A program made the translations under genes and the position numbers. The notes under the pieces are model-generated. The model saw only the letters and a list, made by a program, of their open reading frames with translations, ran no database searches and was not told the DNA's origin. This document shows, in pieces, positions 1 to 9,055 of a stretch of 64,000 bases of DNA (the first letter of the stretch is position 1; each line of letters starts with the position of its first letter). The stretch is from DASYXZ01 sp035308965 (GTDB taxonomy: Bacteria; Acidobacteriota; Terriglobia; UBA7540). The DNA lies in NCBI GenBank assembly GCA_035308965.1, contig DATGFN010000019.1, positions 372,001 to 436,000 on the forward strand, read 5' to 3'.

Positions 1-937
1 GATTGCGCTGGCTCAAATCCGGTCCTCCATAAGCAACTCCAGCTTTGCCCTCAAATTCCTTGGCCGGATCGAAAAGTCGATTGGCGTAAATCATAAAGTC
101 GGCGCCGCCGTCCGAGCCGTGCGGGTTATGGATTTCCTCCAGCATCTCGAGCTGAAACTTATCTTCAAAGAGAGCGTTGAATATCTTCAGGCCCACATGG
201 ACTTTGCCCGGTACGCGCCCGTGGATCAGGCCCGGCACCTTGCGCAGCCACTCCAATATTTTTGCTTGTTGCGTTGCGCGCTCCGAGCCCGCCAGGGTGG
301 GGCTGAAATCCTTCTCCAAGGGCATCGGCGTTTCGGCGCGATGCTTGTTCCAAGCGACGAGAAGCGCGTTAGTGGTGAATGTGTACTCATCTTCTTTCCA
401 AGCGTTTTCTCCCGGGGTGGGCAGGTGATATTTCACCGAGGGTACTATCAGCATTTCCAACGACTCACCCAACCTCAACGCATCGTCGAACAGAGATAGA
501 TACGCCTCGAAAGTGTCGAACCATCCCCGGCCTTTCCATGTAACCGTCCATCCCGCTTCCCCGCCCCGGCCTTGAATACGCTCAACCAACATCCGAGTCT
601 CAGGGATAGCCCATTCCCGCATGGATTGTTCACCGGCGTTGTCTTTGGCAATCACAGTCTTGAGCACCACGAAACCAAGCCCTGCCTCCGCGTCTTTTTC
701 CACCTGGTGCCGCGCCAGCGAAAGTTGTCCGGAAGCCTTGCCAAAAGGGTTTTTCACTTTCAGGCCGCCATAGGAACTGGTGAGGTCAATGCCGTAGATA
801 GACAGTATGTACGCTTCGAGCGGTCGGGGCAGGCCGGCGCGAAATCTTTCAAAGTCCGTGCGCAGTTGTTGCGCTTCCCAGCCGCCAGGCCGTGGCGACC
901 CAAGCAGCCGGACCCGCGACGGAAGAAATTCCCACAT
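1..937 (-). CDS. Dihydroorotate-dehydrogenase-like FMN protein, 3' end cut by window edge
   Basis: A reading frame stays open on the minus strand from an in-frame ATG at 937 to the left edge, about 312 codons. Residues 57-70 read YGGLKVKNPFGKAS and residues 85-95 AGLGFVVLKTV, which resemble the N-terminal strand and the KT-containing FMN loop of class I/II dihydroorotate dehydrogenases and related TIM barrels. Near the edge a GVAYGGPDLS segment resembles the glycine-rich phosphate-binding turn of that fold. The start lies 48 bases downstream of the DapA-family gene's stop, so the two are probably cotranscribed. With a DapA-like lyase and an amino-acid racemase-like enzyme beside it, a catabolic role is more likely than pyrimidine synthesis. 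The fold call is moderate and the substrate is unknown. Confidence 0.6.
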   Translation of the reverse strand, partial: MWEFLPSRVRLLGSPRPGGWEAQQLRTDFERFRAGLPRPLEAYILSIYGIDLTSSYGGLKVKNPFGKASGQLSLARHQVEKDAEAGLGFVVLKTVIAKDNAGEQSMREWAIPETRMLVERIQGRGGEAGWTVTWKGRGWFDTFEAYLSLFDDALRLGESLEMLIVPSVKYHLPTPGENAWKEDEYTFTTNALLVAWNKHRAETPMPLEKDFSPTLAGSERATQQAKILEWLRKVPGLIHGRVPGKVHVGLKIFNALFEDKFQLEMLEEIHNPHGSDGGADFMIYANRLFDPAKEFEGKAGVAYGGPDLSQRN

Positions 938-984
938 AGAGGATGGCCACCCAGATTTCGCAACAGGATAGTCGTCACGCCGGC

Positions 985-1965
985 CTACGGCGTGTGAAGT
1001 TCACCGAGCGCGCGCAAAGTTTCCTTCAATTGGATGAATTCACTCTCATCGAGTTCAGGTCCCCACGGATCGTGCGCGGACTCGCGGCTCAGCGCGCCTT
1101 GATGAACCATCACCCACAGCACACGGCGGATGTAACCCTCCATGGGAGCCACGAAGAGCGCCCGGCCCAGTTGGTCGACTTTGGACGAGAGGTCCAGAAA
1201 CTCCTTGGGCTTCCCGGCGAACCATGCCGCCATCATGTTGTGCTGCAAAGTGGTGCATACGGAGCCCATCCCCACCAGGGCTGCCTGTGCTCCGCACATC
1301 AGGCTATAACCGAAGAATCGATCTTCACCCGTGATTAAAAGCTTTAAAGGAAATTCACGGGCGAGAAGATTGGCAATATCCTGGTAGGTCATCACGCTGT
1401 CAAGGGTGGCGAGCTTAATTCCCACAACCTCGGGGAGCGCGAGTAGCCAGCGCAAGAGATCGGGCGAGTAGTCCATGCCACCCGCGGCTTCGTAAAGATA
1501 AAAAAGGATTATTGGAATTCCCAAGGCCGCCAGTTGATGATGATATTCGAATGCCAGACGATCCCTGTGGGCCGCATCGCCAAAGCTCCTGGGCGGATAA
1601 ACCAGAAATGCATCGGCGCCGTTCGTGGCAGCGTCGCGAGCCATCCCGAGTGCGGAAGCCGCGAAGGTGGATGCATCCTGAGAATCGGGCGCGCCCCCCA
1701 CTCCGGCAATCACCAATTTCCCAGGCTTCAAACCCCCCGTCCAGTTTTCGAGGATTTGCAGGCGCTGTTCCCGGCTCATGCGCAATCCCCTGCCCGTATG
1801 CGCCCACACGGCCACGCCCGCGATAGGTTGCCGCGACATGAATTCAACGTACCGCTCCTGCGCTGCCCGGTCGATTTCACCGCTGGCGTTGAACATGACT
1901 GGTACGGCAGGAATCAATCCATGTAGCAATCGTGAATGGCACTCTTCCACGGAAATTCGCTTCAT
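985..1965 (-). CDS. DapA/NanA-family class I aldolase or dehydratase
   Basis: A 326-residue protein of the dihydrodipicolinate synthase/N-acetylneuraminate lyase superfamily, TIM barrels that form a Schiff base with a 2-keto acid. The Schiff-base lysine is K184 in VVGIKLATLDS and the catalytic tyrosine is probably Y156 in ILFYLYEAAGG. The GTTGE loop of true DapA is replaced by AHTGRG, so lysine synthesis is unlikely; a 2-keto-3-deoxy acid aldolase or dehydratase role fits better. I place the start at the ATG at 1965, which overlaps the upstream racemase stop as ATGA, rather than at the TTG at 1971. Translational coupling to that gene is likely. The substrate cannot be told from sequence. Confidence 0.8.
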   Translation of the reverse strand: MKRISVEECHSRLLHGLIPAVPVMFNASGEIDRAAQERYVEFMSRQPIAGVAVWAHTGRGLRMSREQRLQILENWTGGLKPGKLVIAGVGGAPDSQDASTFAASALGMARDAATNGADAFLVYPPRSFGDAAHRDRLAFEYHHQLAALGIPIILFYLYEAAGGMDYSPDLLRWLLALPEVVGIKLATLDSVMTYQDIANLLAREFPLKLLITGEDRFFGYSLMCGAQAALVGMGSVCTTLQHNMMAAWFAGKPKEFLDLSSKVDQLGRALFVAPMEGYIRRVLWVMVHQGALSRESAHDPWGPELDESEFIQLKETLRALGELHTP

Positions 1966-3089
1966 GCGCAAAACTCCGCCTGCCGGATTCGGTAACGCGA
2001 CACTTTCGCGGCGTCCACCTGGTATCCCATTCCGGGCCCATCGGGCAGAGAAATGTATCCGTCCTTCGAAACTTCAATCAAGGGCGTGATGATATCATCC
2101 GCGTACCACCTCGAAGAAGCCTCCACATCGGAGGGAAAACTGAAGTTGGGCAAGGTCGCGAGATGCAATCCCTGGGCGGAGGCGATACCAAGCTCGGGCA
2201 TGGTACCGAGCCAACACGGAATGCCGACGGCCTTCGCCGCGTCGTGAGCCTGGCCGGCAAGCCATAGCCCACCCATGCGCTGTACCTTGATGTTCAAAAT
2301 GCGCGCGCTGCCCAGTTGAATAATCTCCGAAATTGATTTGAGGTTGTCCGCCGATTCATCGAGGCAAATGGGCGTCCGCAAGCGGCTCTGGAGTTCCGCG
2401 TGCTCCGAGATAGCGTCACGAGCCAGCGGCTGCTCGATCATCATCAATCCCAACCGGTCCAGCTCTTCGAATACCAGCGCGTCTTTCAGGTGATAGGCTG
2501 CGTTGGCATCCACCATCAAGGGAATGTCGCCAAAGCGCTGGCGAACGGCTCTTACCAATGCGACATCGTGCCCGGGCGCGATCTTAATTTTGATGCGGCG
2601 GTAACCAAGGCGCAGGAATTTCTCAACTCGATCGAGCAAATCCTCGAGTGTGGCCATCAATCCGATGGCGGCCCCGGATGGGATGGGGCGTTTTCTGCCT
2701 CCCAGTATGGCCCAGAGTGGTTTTGAAATTTTCTGGCAGTGAAGATCCCAAACCGCCCCCTCCAAGCCGGCCTTGGCGAAAGGCTCGCCGGGAATCTCAG
2801 CCAACCACACTGCAAATTCTTCAGCGCTGCGTTCCGGCTGGGCAAGCATCTCGAGTGCAAGACGCTTGCAAAGGAAATCCCAAGTGCTCTCCGGAGTTTC
2901 CGCTGAATAAAAAGCTCCCGCCATGGGCGAGGCTTCACCCCAACCTGTTACCTTTTCCCCCGCGCGCCGGCCATCCGCCTGAAGCTCGATCAAAACCGCA
3001 TCTTTAAGAGACACTTCGCCGCTTGAAATTCGGAATGGCTCATGAAACGGAATTCTTACCCAGTGCAGTCGAAGCGAGGAAATCCTCAT
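1962..3089 (-). CDS. Enolase-superfamily OSBS / N-succinylamino-acid racemase
   Basis: A 375-residue member of the muconate-lactonizing subgroup of the enolase superfamily. The acid/base KxK is K167-I-K169, the metal ligands are D194 (MVDANAAY), E219 (MIEQPL) and D244 (CLDES), and the opposite-face lysine is K268 (LNIKVQRMGG). Flanking motifs such as GWGEA, YSAETPES, SDVEASSRW and PGMGYQVD match the o-succinylbenzoate synthase/N-succinylamino-acid racemase group. No menaquinone genes are nearby; it leads a leftward operon with a DapA-like and a dihydroorotate-dehydrogenase-like gene. Racemization or epimerization of an N-acylated amino acid or dipeptide is therefore more likely than MenC function. 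It diverges from the IlvD-type dehydratase across a 136-base gap. Confidence 0.82.
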   Translation of the reverse strand: MRISSLRLHWVRIPFHEPFRISSGEVSLKDAVLIELQADGRRAGEKVTGWGEASPMAGAFYSAETPESTWDFLCKRLALEMLAQPERSAEEFAVWLAEIPGEPFAKAGLEGAVWDLHCQKISKPLWAILGGRKRPIPSGAAIGLMATLEDLLDRVEKFLRLGYRRIKIKIAPGHDVALVRAVRQRFGDIPLMVDANAAYHLKDALVFEELDRLGLMMIEQPLARDAISEHAELQSRLRTPICLDESADNLKSISEIIQLGSARILNIKVQRMGGLWLAGQAHDAAKAVGIPCWLGTMPELGIASAQGLHLATLPNFSFPSDVEASSRWYADDIITPLIEVSKDGYISLPDGPGMGYQVDAAKVSRYRIRQAEFCA

Positions 3090-3133
3090 TGTCCGATCCC
3101 CATTTCAAAAAACCAGTTTTGAGCCGAAAGCAT

Positions 3134-3139
3134 TATAAT
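3134..3139 (+). promoter_or_regulatory. Candidate -10 box for the IlvD-type gene
   Basis: A perfect TATAAT lies 87 bases upstream of the chosen ATG at 3226, in the 136-base gap between divergent genes. No good -35 hexamer sits at 17 bases, so this is only a plausible promoter element. Confidence 0.35.
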
Positions 3140-3225
3140 CTTTCACGGGCCGACGCCATCGATATCATCGCGTCTGGATGCAAATATTGGCGCCCCACAG
3201 GCTAATCGAAAGAGGAATCCAAACC

Positions 3226-4983
3226 ATGAATTCATCGACAGGAAATGGTGGTCCGAAACTTCGCAGCCGGGATTGGTTCGGCAAGAATGACCGATGGGGA
3301 ATGGCTCACCGGGCGTGGCTGCGCGCCGAAGGGTTTAGTCAGCGCGTGTTTGACGGCAAACCTGTGATCGGAATTTGCAACTCCTGGAGCGAGCTCAACA
3401 ACTGCAACGCGCACTTGCGGCTGGTGGCTGAAGCAGTGAAGCGCGGCGTTTGGGAGGCAGGAGGCTTCCCGCTGGAGTTCCCCACCATCTCGCTGGGTGA
3501 AATGCTGATGAAGCCCACCACCATGCTCTACCGCAACCTGATGGCAATGGACGTGGAGGAATCCATCCGCGCCCATCCTCTGGACGGCGTAGTGCTGCTC
3601 TGTGGTTGCGATAAAACCACGCCCGCCCAACTGATGGGGGCCGCCAGCGCGGACATTCCCGCTATTATGGTTCCGGGCGGGCCCATGTTGCGGGGCATGT
3701 GGCGGGGCGGCGAACTCGGCTCCGGCACGGATACGCGCCGTCTGTGGGAAGAGGTTCGCGCCGGGAGATTGAGTGAAGAAGCATGGTGCGAAGTGGAAAG
3801 CTGCATCTCACGCAGCGCCGGCCATTGCACGGTGATGGGTACTGCCTCCACAATGGCCAGCGTAGCCGAAGCTCTGGGCATGACGTTGAGCGGTTCCGCG
3901 CACATTCCTGCCGCGGATTCGCGCCGCATGGCCATCGCCGAAGAAAGCGGGCGGCGCATTGTGGGGTTGGTGAATGAAGACGTGCGCCCCAGCCGCGTGC
4001 TGACTTCGGAGGCGTTTGAAAATGCCATCAAAGTCCTGATGGCCATCGGAGGCTCCACTAACGCGGTGATCCATTTGGTGGCCATCGCCGGTCGACTGGG
4101 GATGGATCTGCCTTTAGGAAAATTCGACGAGTTGTCTCGCACAACTCCTGTTGTCGCAAACGTCAAGCCCTCGGGAAAATATCTGATGGAAGACCTTTTC
4201 TTTGCCGGAGGCCTGCCGGCAGTAATGAAGGAAATTGGTCCCTTGCTTCATCTCAACGCGCCGACAGTGACGGGAAAAACGCTGGGCGAGGATATCGCCA
4301 AAGCCGCTTGCTACAATCGCGAGGTTATCAAGACGCAACAGCATCCCCTCCAGCCCGAAGGAGGAACGGCCATCCTCCAAGGCAATCTTGCCCCCAGCGG
4401 CGCGGTGATCAAGCAATCGGCGACTTCCCCGGAATTATTCAAGCATAAGGGACGGGCCGTGGTGTTTGAGAATAATGAGGATCTGCTGGCTCGCCTGGAC
4501 GATCCCAACCTGAAAGTGGATGAGTCGAGCATTCTGGTGCTCAAGAACGCCGGTCCCAAAGGCGCCCCCGGAATGCCGGAGTGGGGACACTTGCCCATCC
4601 CAGCCAAGTTGCTGAAGGCGGGCGTAAAAGATATGGTGCGCCTGAGTGACGCCAGAATCAGCGGAACAAGTTTCGGAACCATTGTCGTCCACATCTCTCC
4701 GGAATCGGCGGTGGGCGGTCCCTTGGGGATCGTCCGCGAAGGCGATGAAATTGAGTTGGATATTTCAGGCCGCCGCCTGGAACTTCACGTCGCTGATGCG
4801 GAAATTAAGAAGCGCCAAAATGACTGGCGGCCTTCTGCGCCTCATTACGAGCGCGGCTATGGCAAAATGTTCCTGGAACACATCCTTCAGGCGGACCAGG
4901 GTTGTGACTTTGACTTTCTTCGCGGTCGTGAGAGTGAAACTACCCGTGATCCGCTCAAGCGATTTCGGAATCCGGGCTTGTAG
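3226..4983 (+). CDS. IlvD/Edd-family [2Fe-2S] sugar-acid dehydratase (arabinonate/xylonate type)
   Basis: A 585-residue dehydratase of the IlvD/Edd family. The opening RSRDWFGKNDR and the length are typical of the sugar-acid (L-arabinonate/xylonate) branch rather than dihydroxy-acid dehydratase. Probable cluster ligands are C51 (ICNSW), C128 (CGCDKTTP) and C201 (GHCTVMGTAST), with D129 and K130 of the CDK motif as Mg ligand and carbamylated lysine. The ISGTSFGT segment carries the presumed catalytic serine. It should convert an aldonate to a 2-keto-3-deoxy acid, a substrate type handled by DapA-family aldolases such as the one encoded divergently. The ATG at 3226 is preceded by AGAGGA at 3211-3216; an in-frame codon at 3178 lacks such a site. 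Confidence 0.85.
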   Translation: MNSSTGNGGPKLRSRDWFGKNDRWGMAHRAWLRAEGFSQRVFDGKPVIGICNSWSELNNCNAHLRLVAEAVKRGVWEAGGFPLEFPTISLGEMLMKPTTMLYRNLMAMDVEESIRAHPLDGVVLLCGCDKTTPAQLMGAASADIPAIMVPGGPMLRGMWRGGELGSGTDTRRLWEEVRAGRLSEEAWCEVESCISRSAGHCTVMGTASTMASVAEALGMTLSGSAHIPAADSRRMAIAEESGRRIVGLVNEDVRPSRVLTSEAFENAIKVLMAIGGSTNAVIHLVAIAGRLGMDLPLGKFDELSRTTPVVANVKPSGKYLMEDLFFAGGLPAVMKEIGPLLHLNAPTVTGKTLGEDIAKAACYNREVIKTQQHPLQPEGGTAILQGNLAPSGAVIKQSATSPELFKHKGRAVVFENNEDLLARLDDPNLKVDESSILVLKNAGPKGAPGMPEWGHLPIPAKLLKAGVKDMVRLSDARISGTSFGTIVVHISPESAVGGPLGIVREGDEIELDISGRRLELHVADAEIKKRQNDWRPSAPHYERGYGKMFLEHILQADQGCDFDFLRGRESETTRDPLKRFRNPGL

Positions 4984-5060
4984 TCGTCTTGGGAATGCGT
5001 TCTACTGTATACTGCGTAAGTTCAGGAATGAGTTGTTCAAGTTATCGGAGTGTAGAAACC

Positions 5061-5249
5061 ATGCGATCCCTTAAGTGTCCATTTTGCGGCTCCACGGATT
5101 CGAAACAGTCGCCCAGCGGCCACCATTTTCTCTGCGCAAAATGCAATCGGCTGTTGATGCAACCCCGGCCGCATAAGCGCGCCTGGGCGGGTTCAACCAA
5201 AAAACGCTCCCGCTCTAAAATGGGCTCCCACCAGCCTTCAAGTAAATAA
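5061..5249 (+). CDS. Small zinc-ribbon protein
   Basis: A 62-residue basic protein with two cysteine pairs, CPFC near the N-terminus and CAKC about 20 residues later, a typical treble-clef or zinc-ribbon spacing. The C-terminal third is rich in Lys, Arg and Ser and probably disordered. GGAG at 5047-5050 precedes the ATG at 5061; the frame is open further upstream, but that part carries no recognizable motif. It lies between the dehydratase and the PBP gene on the same strand. The function is unknown; nucleic-acid binding is a guess from composition. Confidence 0.5.
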   Translation: MRSLKCPFCGSTDSKQSPSGHHFLCAKCNRLLMQPRPHKRAWAGSTKKRSRSKMGSHQPSSK

Positions 5250-5355
5250 TTGGGAGAGGACGGATGCTCGCGTGGGACCGGCTTCAGGCGGAAGACCCGC
5301 GATACCATTCAAATTGAATAGTCTTCTTCCGTGTTTGATTTCTCCCCTCTACCCA

Positions 5356-6414
5356 ATGGGGGGAGAGGCGCCGGGGGTGCGGGGGTTGCAAACACTATCC
5401 ATACGCCTCGGTTCTACCGCGCATGAGTTCTTACCTACGAATCCACGTCGCTCAGGTAAGATACTCCGCACTTTTCTTCTGATCTGTCTTTTCGCGCCGC
5501 CTGCTTCGCCCCGCCAAAAACTTCAGCCCATTGTGGATTCCACGATGCGCGGACATCATGGCGCGGTAATCGTCTCCAATCCGACAACTGGCGAGATCCT
5601 GGCTGTTTGGAACCTCAGTCAAGGATTCGAGAGAGCTTACCCACCCGGCTCCACGGCCAAATTGGTGACCAGCGCCGCCGCACTGGAGGAAGGAGTTATC
5701 TCCGCCGACGAGCGCGATTCCTGCCATCGCATTCCGGAGTTGCTGGGCGAAGCGTACCATTGCACACATCCCCCGCACGATGGGCCGTTTACTTTGGCGT
5801 CGGCAATTTCCAATTCCTGCAATTATTTTTTTTCCGCCCTGAGCTTGCGCCTCACCTCTACGCAGCTTGCCCACTGGTATTCTGTCTTCGGCTTCGGCAG
5901 CCCCGTGGATGGAGCTGGCCACGGGGTGGCAGGCGAAGTCCGGGTTGGGAACACCGCTCGCGAAAAGGCATTGGCCTCCTTGGGCGAACAAACCGTCATG
6001 GTAACGCCAGCGCAATTGTTGTTGGCTTATTCGGCCGTTGCCACTCGCGGCCCGGTTTTTCAACTACGGCAATCCAATTTCGGTTCGAAAAGACACCCCC
6101 AGATGACTCGGCAGATCAAGTTGAAACCGGAGACCTATGAACTTTTGAACGCCGCCCTGATCGATTGCGTTCAAACGGGGACGGGTCACGAGGCTGCCGT
6201 TCCCAATGTTGCTGTGGCCGGCAAGACCGGAACGGCGACAGCGTTAGACGGAACGCGAACGACGCACGCCTGGTTTGTGGGTTATGCCCCCGCGGATAAG
6301 CCGGAAATTGCGATGGTGATTTTTCTAGAACGCGGGACTGGCGCCCTGGACGCGGCTCCGCTGGCGGGAAGAATCCTGCGAAATTATTTCGCCGCTAATG
6401 TACAAATAAAGTGA
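5356..6414 (+). CDS. Short penicillin-binding transpeptidase (FtsI/MrdA-like domain only)
   Basis: The protein carries the three active-site motifs of penicillin-binding transpeptidases: STAK (Ser codon 5650-5652), SCN (5815-5823) and KTG (Lys codon 6223-6225), spaced as in class B PBPs. Upstream of the transpeptidase domain there is only a hydrophobic segment (TFLLICLFAPP), so the usual pedestal/dimerization domain is missing and the enzyme is about half the length of FtsI or MrdA. The start is uncertain: ATG 5356, GTG 5377 and TTG 5386 are all in frame, and the first lies in a palindromic repeat. Its stop overlaps the SpoIID gene's GTG start (GTGA), indicating coupling. It probably cross-links or trims peptidoglycan in the periplasm. 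Confidence 0.75.
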   Translation: MGGEAPGVRGLQTLSIRLGSTAHEFLPTNPRRSGKILRTFLLICLFAPPASPRQKLQPIVDSTMRGHHGAVIVSNPTTGEILAVWNLSQGFERAYPPGSTAKLVTSAAALEEGVISADERDSCHRIPELLGEAYHCTHPPHDGPFTLASAISNSCNYFFSALSLRLTSTQLAHWYSVFGFGSPVDGAGHGVAGEVRVGNTAREKALASLGEQTVMVTPAQLLLAYSAVATRGPVFQLRQSNFGSKRHPQMTRQIKLKPETYELLNAALIDCVQTGTGHEAAVPNVAVAGKTGTATALDGTRTTHAWFVGYAPADKPEIAMVIFLERGTGALDAAPLAGRILRNYFAANVQIK

Positions 6415-8210
6415 AAAGCCCATTCATACTAACAGCGCTTTGGCTGATGGCGGGCGGGCTGTCGCCGCTTCGCGCGGATGACTTTCGCGTTGAATGGCTT
6501 TCCGGAACATCCGTCAGAACTCTGAAATTTGCGGCCGGCTCAACCCCGCTCCGGCTCTGTTCGGTGACTAAACCGGAGGGTTGCCTCGTGGCGCCGCCGG
6601 GTCAGTCGGCGGACTGCACGCGGCAAGAGGGATTCTTTCAATGCAAAGCTTCCACCAAAACCAGGAAGTTAAGGAATTTCACGGCCATATCTGAGTCTCC
6701 TTTTGGTTTGGCCGCTGCCTATACAAAACCCACTCGTGCGATGAACAATAAATCGGTCCATGTTCTCGCTGCGGAAATCAAGGTCACGCCGAGGGGTACG
6801 CGCGTCGTTCTCACGGTTGACCTCGAAACCTACGTGACCGGAGTGCTTCAGGGCGAAGCGGAAACTATGAAAAGCCCGGCTGCCCTCCAGGCTATGGCCG
6901 TGGTCGCCCGCACCTGGGCAATGCGATGGCGTGGCAGGCACCGGCGCGATGGATTTGATTTCTGTTCCTTGACCCACTGCCAGGTTTTTGACCCGCCCCC
7001 GGCTTCTTCAAACCAGGTTGTGGACGGGCTGTCGCGCGCCGTTCAAGAGACGCGGGGAAAAGTTTTGAAATTCAACGGGCAATTGATTGACGTGTACTTC
7101 AGCGCCGACTGCGGAGGAATGACGGAGGCCGCGCAAAACATTTGGCCGGACAGCGCCGCACCCTACCTCACCGGAATGAAGGACCCCTATTGCGCGGGTG
7201 GCGAACATTCTTCCTGGCAAAAAACCATCCCGCTCGCCACCGTAGGAAAGATTTTGCACCAAAGCATGGGAGTTCCCCTTCACGGCCCAATCCTTGATGT
7301 GAAAATTGAAACCAAGGACAGCTCAGGCCGGGCGCTCAACTTGCGCCTCGAAGGAGGTTCGGCGCGACGGGTGGACGCCAACGAATTTCGCTATGCCGTG
7401 GATCGAAAACTCGGGTGGAATACCTTGAAGAGCAATCTTTACACGATAGAGCGCCACGGGAGCGTCCTGGTTTTTAACGGACGTGGACTGGGCCACGGAG
7501 TTGGTCTGTGCCAGGCAGGGGCGGAACGAATGGGCCGGTTGGGAATCAGTAGCGAGAAAATCCTGACGACTTATTTTCCAGGAACCGCCTCGGTGGATAT
7601 TTCTCCCGTCGCGGAGAATGATCCAATCCTTTCAAGTGAGCATTTCACCCTTGCTTTCCCGGATAGCCAGCAGCCTTGGGCAGACGAGACACTCCATTCG
7701 CTCGAAGCCGCACGCGTGGAACTCAAGAGCCGCGCAGGCGAGCTACCCTCCGAAGTGAAGGTTGAAACATTTGCGACCACCACGGACTTTGTCCGTGCTT
7801 CAAGACTGCCGGGTTGGGCGGCGGCATCCACCGACGGCAAGTCGATATTGCTTCAACCTCTGAGTACGCTGAAGCGGAAGGGAATTCTGGATTCCACGTT
7901 GCGCCACGAACTTGCCCATCTTGCGATCCATCGCCGGCGCTCCGCTAAAGTTCCACGGTGGTATGAGGAAGGATTGGTGCTGTTCTTAACTGGTGAACGG
8001 ATTGAATCCAGCCCGCCGCCTGATCTGGGCGAAAGAAGCCTGGAGCAATGTGTCTCACAACCTCACAATGAAGCTGAAATGAAGGCGGCTTATGCCCTCG
8101 CTCTCAAGCGAGTGTCCGCGCTCGCGAAAGAGCGCGGGCAGGCAGCTCTTTGGAATATTCTCGAAAGTCCTTCCGAGAATGATCTTGAATGGCTCAGGGA
8201 TCAAAAATGA
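6411..8210 (+). CDS. Exported SpoIID/LytB amidase-enhancer domain fused to an HExxH peptidase-MA-like domain
   Basis: A 599-residue protein with an N-terminal signal sequence. Roughly residues 115-400 form a SpoIID/LytB domain: YVTGVLQGEAET with the conserved Glu, VVARTWAMRW, CSLTHCQVF, a FSADCGGMTE segment and the closing GRGLGHGVGLCQAGA. SpoIID of spore formers is a lytic transglycosylase acting on denuded glycan strands. The C-terminal 200 residues hold a gluzincin-like zinc site, H499-E-L-A-H503 with E520 in WYEEGLVLF, as in peptidase-MA-like domains. The gene starts at a GTG overlapping the PBP stop by 4 bases, so transpeptidase and SpoIID protein are made together. There is no sign of sporulation genes, so wall remodelling during growth or division is the likely role. 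Confidence 0.78.
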   Translation: MKSPFILTALWLMAGGLSPLRADDFRVEWLSGTSVRTLKFAAGSTPLRLCSVTKPEGCLVAPPGQSADCTRQEGFFQCKASTKTRKLRNFTAISESPFGLAAAYTKPTRAMNNKSVHVLAAEIKVTPRGTRVVLTVDLETYVTGVLQGEAETMKSPAALQAMAVVARTWAMRWRGRHRRDGFDFCSLTHCQVFDPPPASSNQVVDGLSRAVQETRGKVLKFNGQLIDVYFSADCGGMTEAAQNIWPDSAAPYLTGMKDPYCAGGEHSSWQKTIPLATVGKILHQSMGVPLHGPILDVKIETKDSSGRALNLRLEGGSARRVDANEFRYAVDRKLGWNTLKSNLYTIERHGSVLVFNGRGLGHGVGLCQAGAERMGRLGISSEKILTTYFPGTASVDISPVAENDPILSSEHFTLAFPDSQQPWADETLHSLEAARVELKSRAGELPSEVKVETFATTTDFVRASRLPGWAAASTDGKSILLQPLSTLKRKGILDSTLRHELAHLAIHRRRSAKVPRWYEEGLVLFLTGERIESSPPPDLGERSLEQCVSQPHNEAEMKAAYALALKRVSALAKERGQAALWNILESPSENDLEWLRDQK

Positions 8211-8223
8211 GGGGAGATAAACT

Positions 8224-9027
8224 TCAAGTCTGGGTACTGCTCTCCTGCCTCGGATTCAGCCTCGCCAGCGAGAGCAAGGTGAAAAGCCAACCCGCCACCA
8301 ACAGCAGGAATCCAATTCCCAAACGGGCGGCCGCCTGAGTGTAATCCCAAAATCCGGGGGGAGGGTGGGGATGCCATTGAACCAATAAGTAGGAAAGGCC
8401 GCCAAAAACCGCGCTGCCGGCGAGTACGGTGAAGAACGAAGCTCGCCCAACACTCCCGCGGAGTATCCGCTTGGTTTGGCGCAACGATTCGCTCCAGCCC
8501 GATCGCAGCAAGTTGATGAGAAACGTAAGCAGGAACGCCCAGATCACGATCCAAAGAGCCGATTCGATCCACCAAAAGATTTTTTCGATTAGTATGTAGC
8601 TGGTGGGGTTCTCGGAGTGGAAGGTGAGGAAGGAAGCAACTTCCACCGAGTGCCCATCCATCCACCCGAAGATTTGACTGATGACAAATACGATCAGGCC
8701 CGCCCACAAAGCGAACAAGGCAGTCCGCGCCAGCAGCCTTCGATTGAAAGTCGCGAAAGTCAGCCCGATTCGCGGCGCCCCACCAAAGGCGGCAGACTCC
8801 GCGGCGCTGGCGGCCGAGCCGGCCAGCACACTGACGGCAATCAGCATTTGAACCAGCGCCCACAGGAAGCTGACCAGCAGCATCAGGCCGGATGATTCCT
8901 GCAGGCCCAACCATTGATCCGCGGCCAGCGCCCAAAGCGCGGAGAGCACCCCGAGGGCGAGAATCGACACGGGACTGCGGGCGATCAAACCCAGGCTCCA
9001 CATCCAAGCTTCAAAAGTCTTCTTCAT
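8224..9027 (-). CDS. Multi-pass inner-membrane protein of unknown function
   Basis: About 267 residues with five or six hydrophobic segments (for example VSILALGVLSALWALA, LMLLVSFLWALVQMLIAVSVLAG, ALFALWAGLIVFVIS, IVIWAFLLTFLINLL, LGIGFLLLVAGWLFTLLSLA). No family signature is recognized; the layout resembles generic permease-like or DUF4013-type membrane proteins. I chose ATG 9027; a TTG at 9051 would add eight residues but has no proper ribosome site. It follows the macroglobulin gene by 28 bases and is probably the last gene of that operon. It converges with the SpoIID gene. Confidence 0.6.
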   Translation of the reverse strand: MKKTFEAWMWSLGLIARSPVSILALGVLSALWALAADQWLGLQESSGLMLLVSFLWALVQMLIAVSVLAGSAASAAESAAFGGAPRIGLTFATFNRRLLARTALFALWAGLIVFVISQIFGWMDGHSVEVASFLTFHSENPTSYILIEKIFWWIESALWIVIWAFLLTFLINLLRSGWSESLRQTKRILRGSVGRASFFTVLAGSAVFGGLSYLLVQWHPHPPPGFWDYTQAAARLGIGFLLLVAGWLFTLLSLARLNPRQESSTQT

Positions 9028-9055
9028 TTTTGAATCGTCCGGCGACACCAACCCC

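Noticed and set aside
1962..3089. Naming the racemase menC
   Set aside because: Catalytic residues cannot separate OSBS from NSAAR activity, and no menaquinone genes are nearby.
3226..4983. Naming the dehydratase ilvD (branched-chain amino acid synthesis)
   Set aside because: The N-terminal motif and context match the sugar-acid dehydratase branch better.
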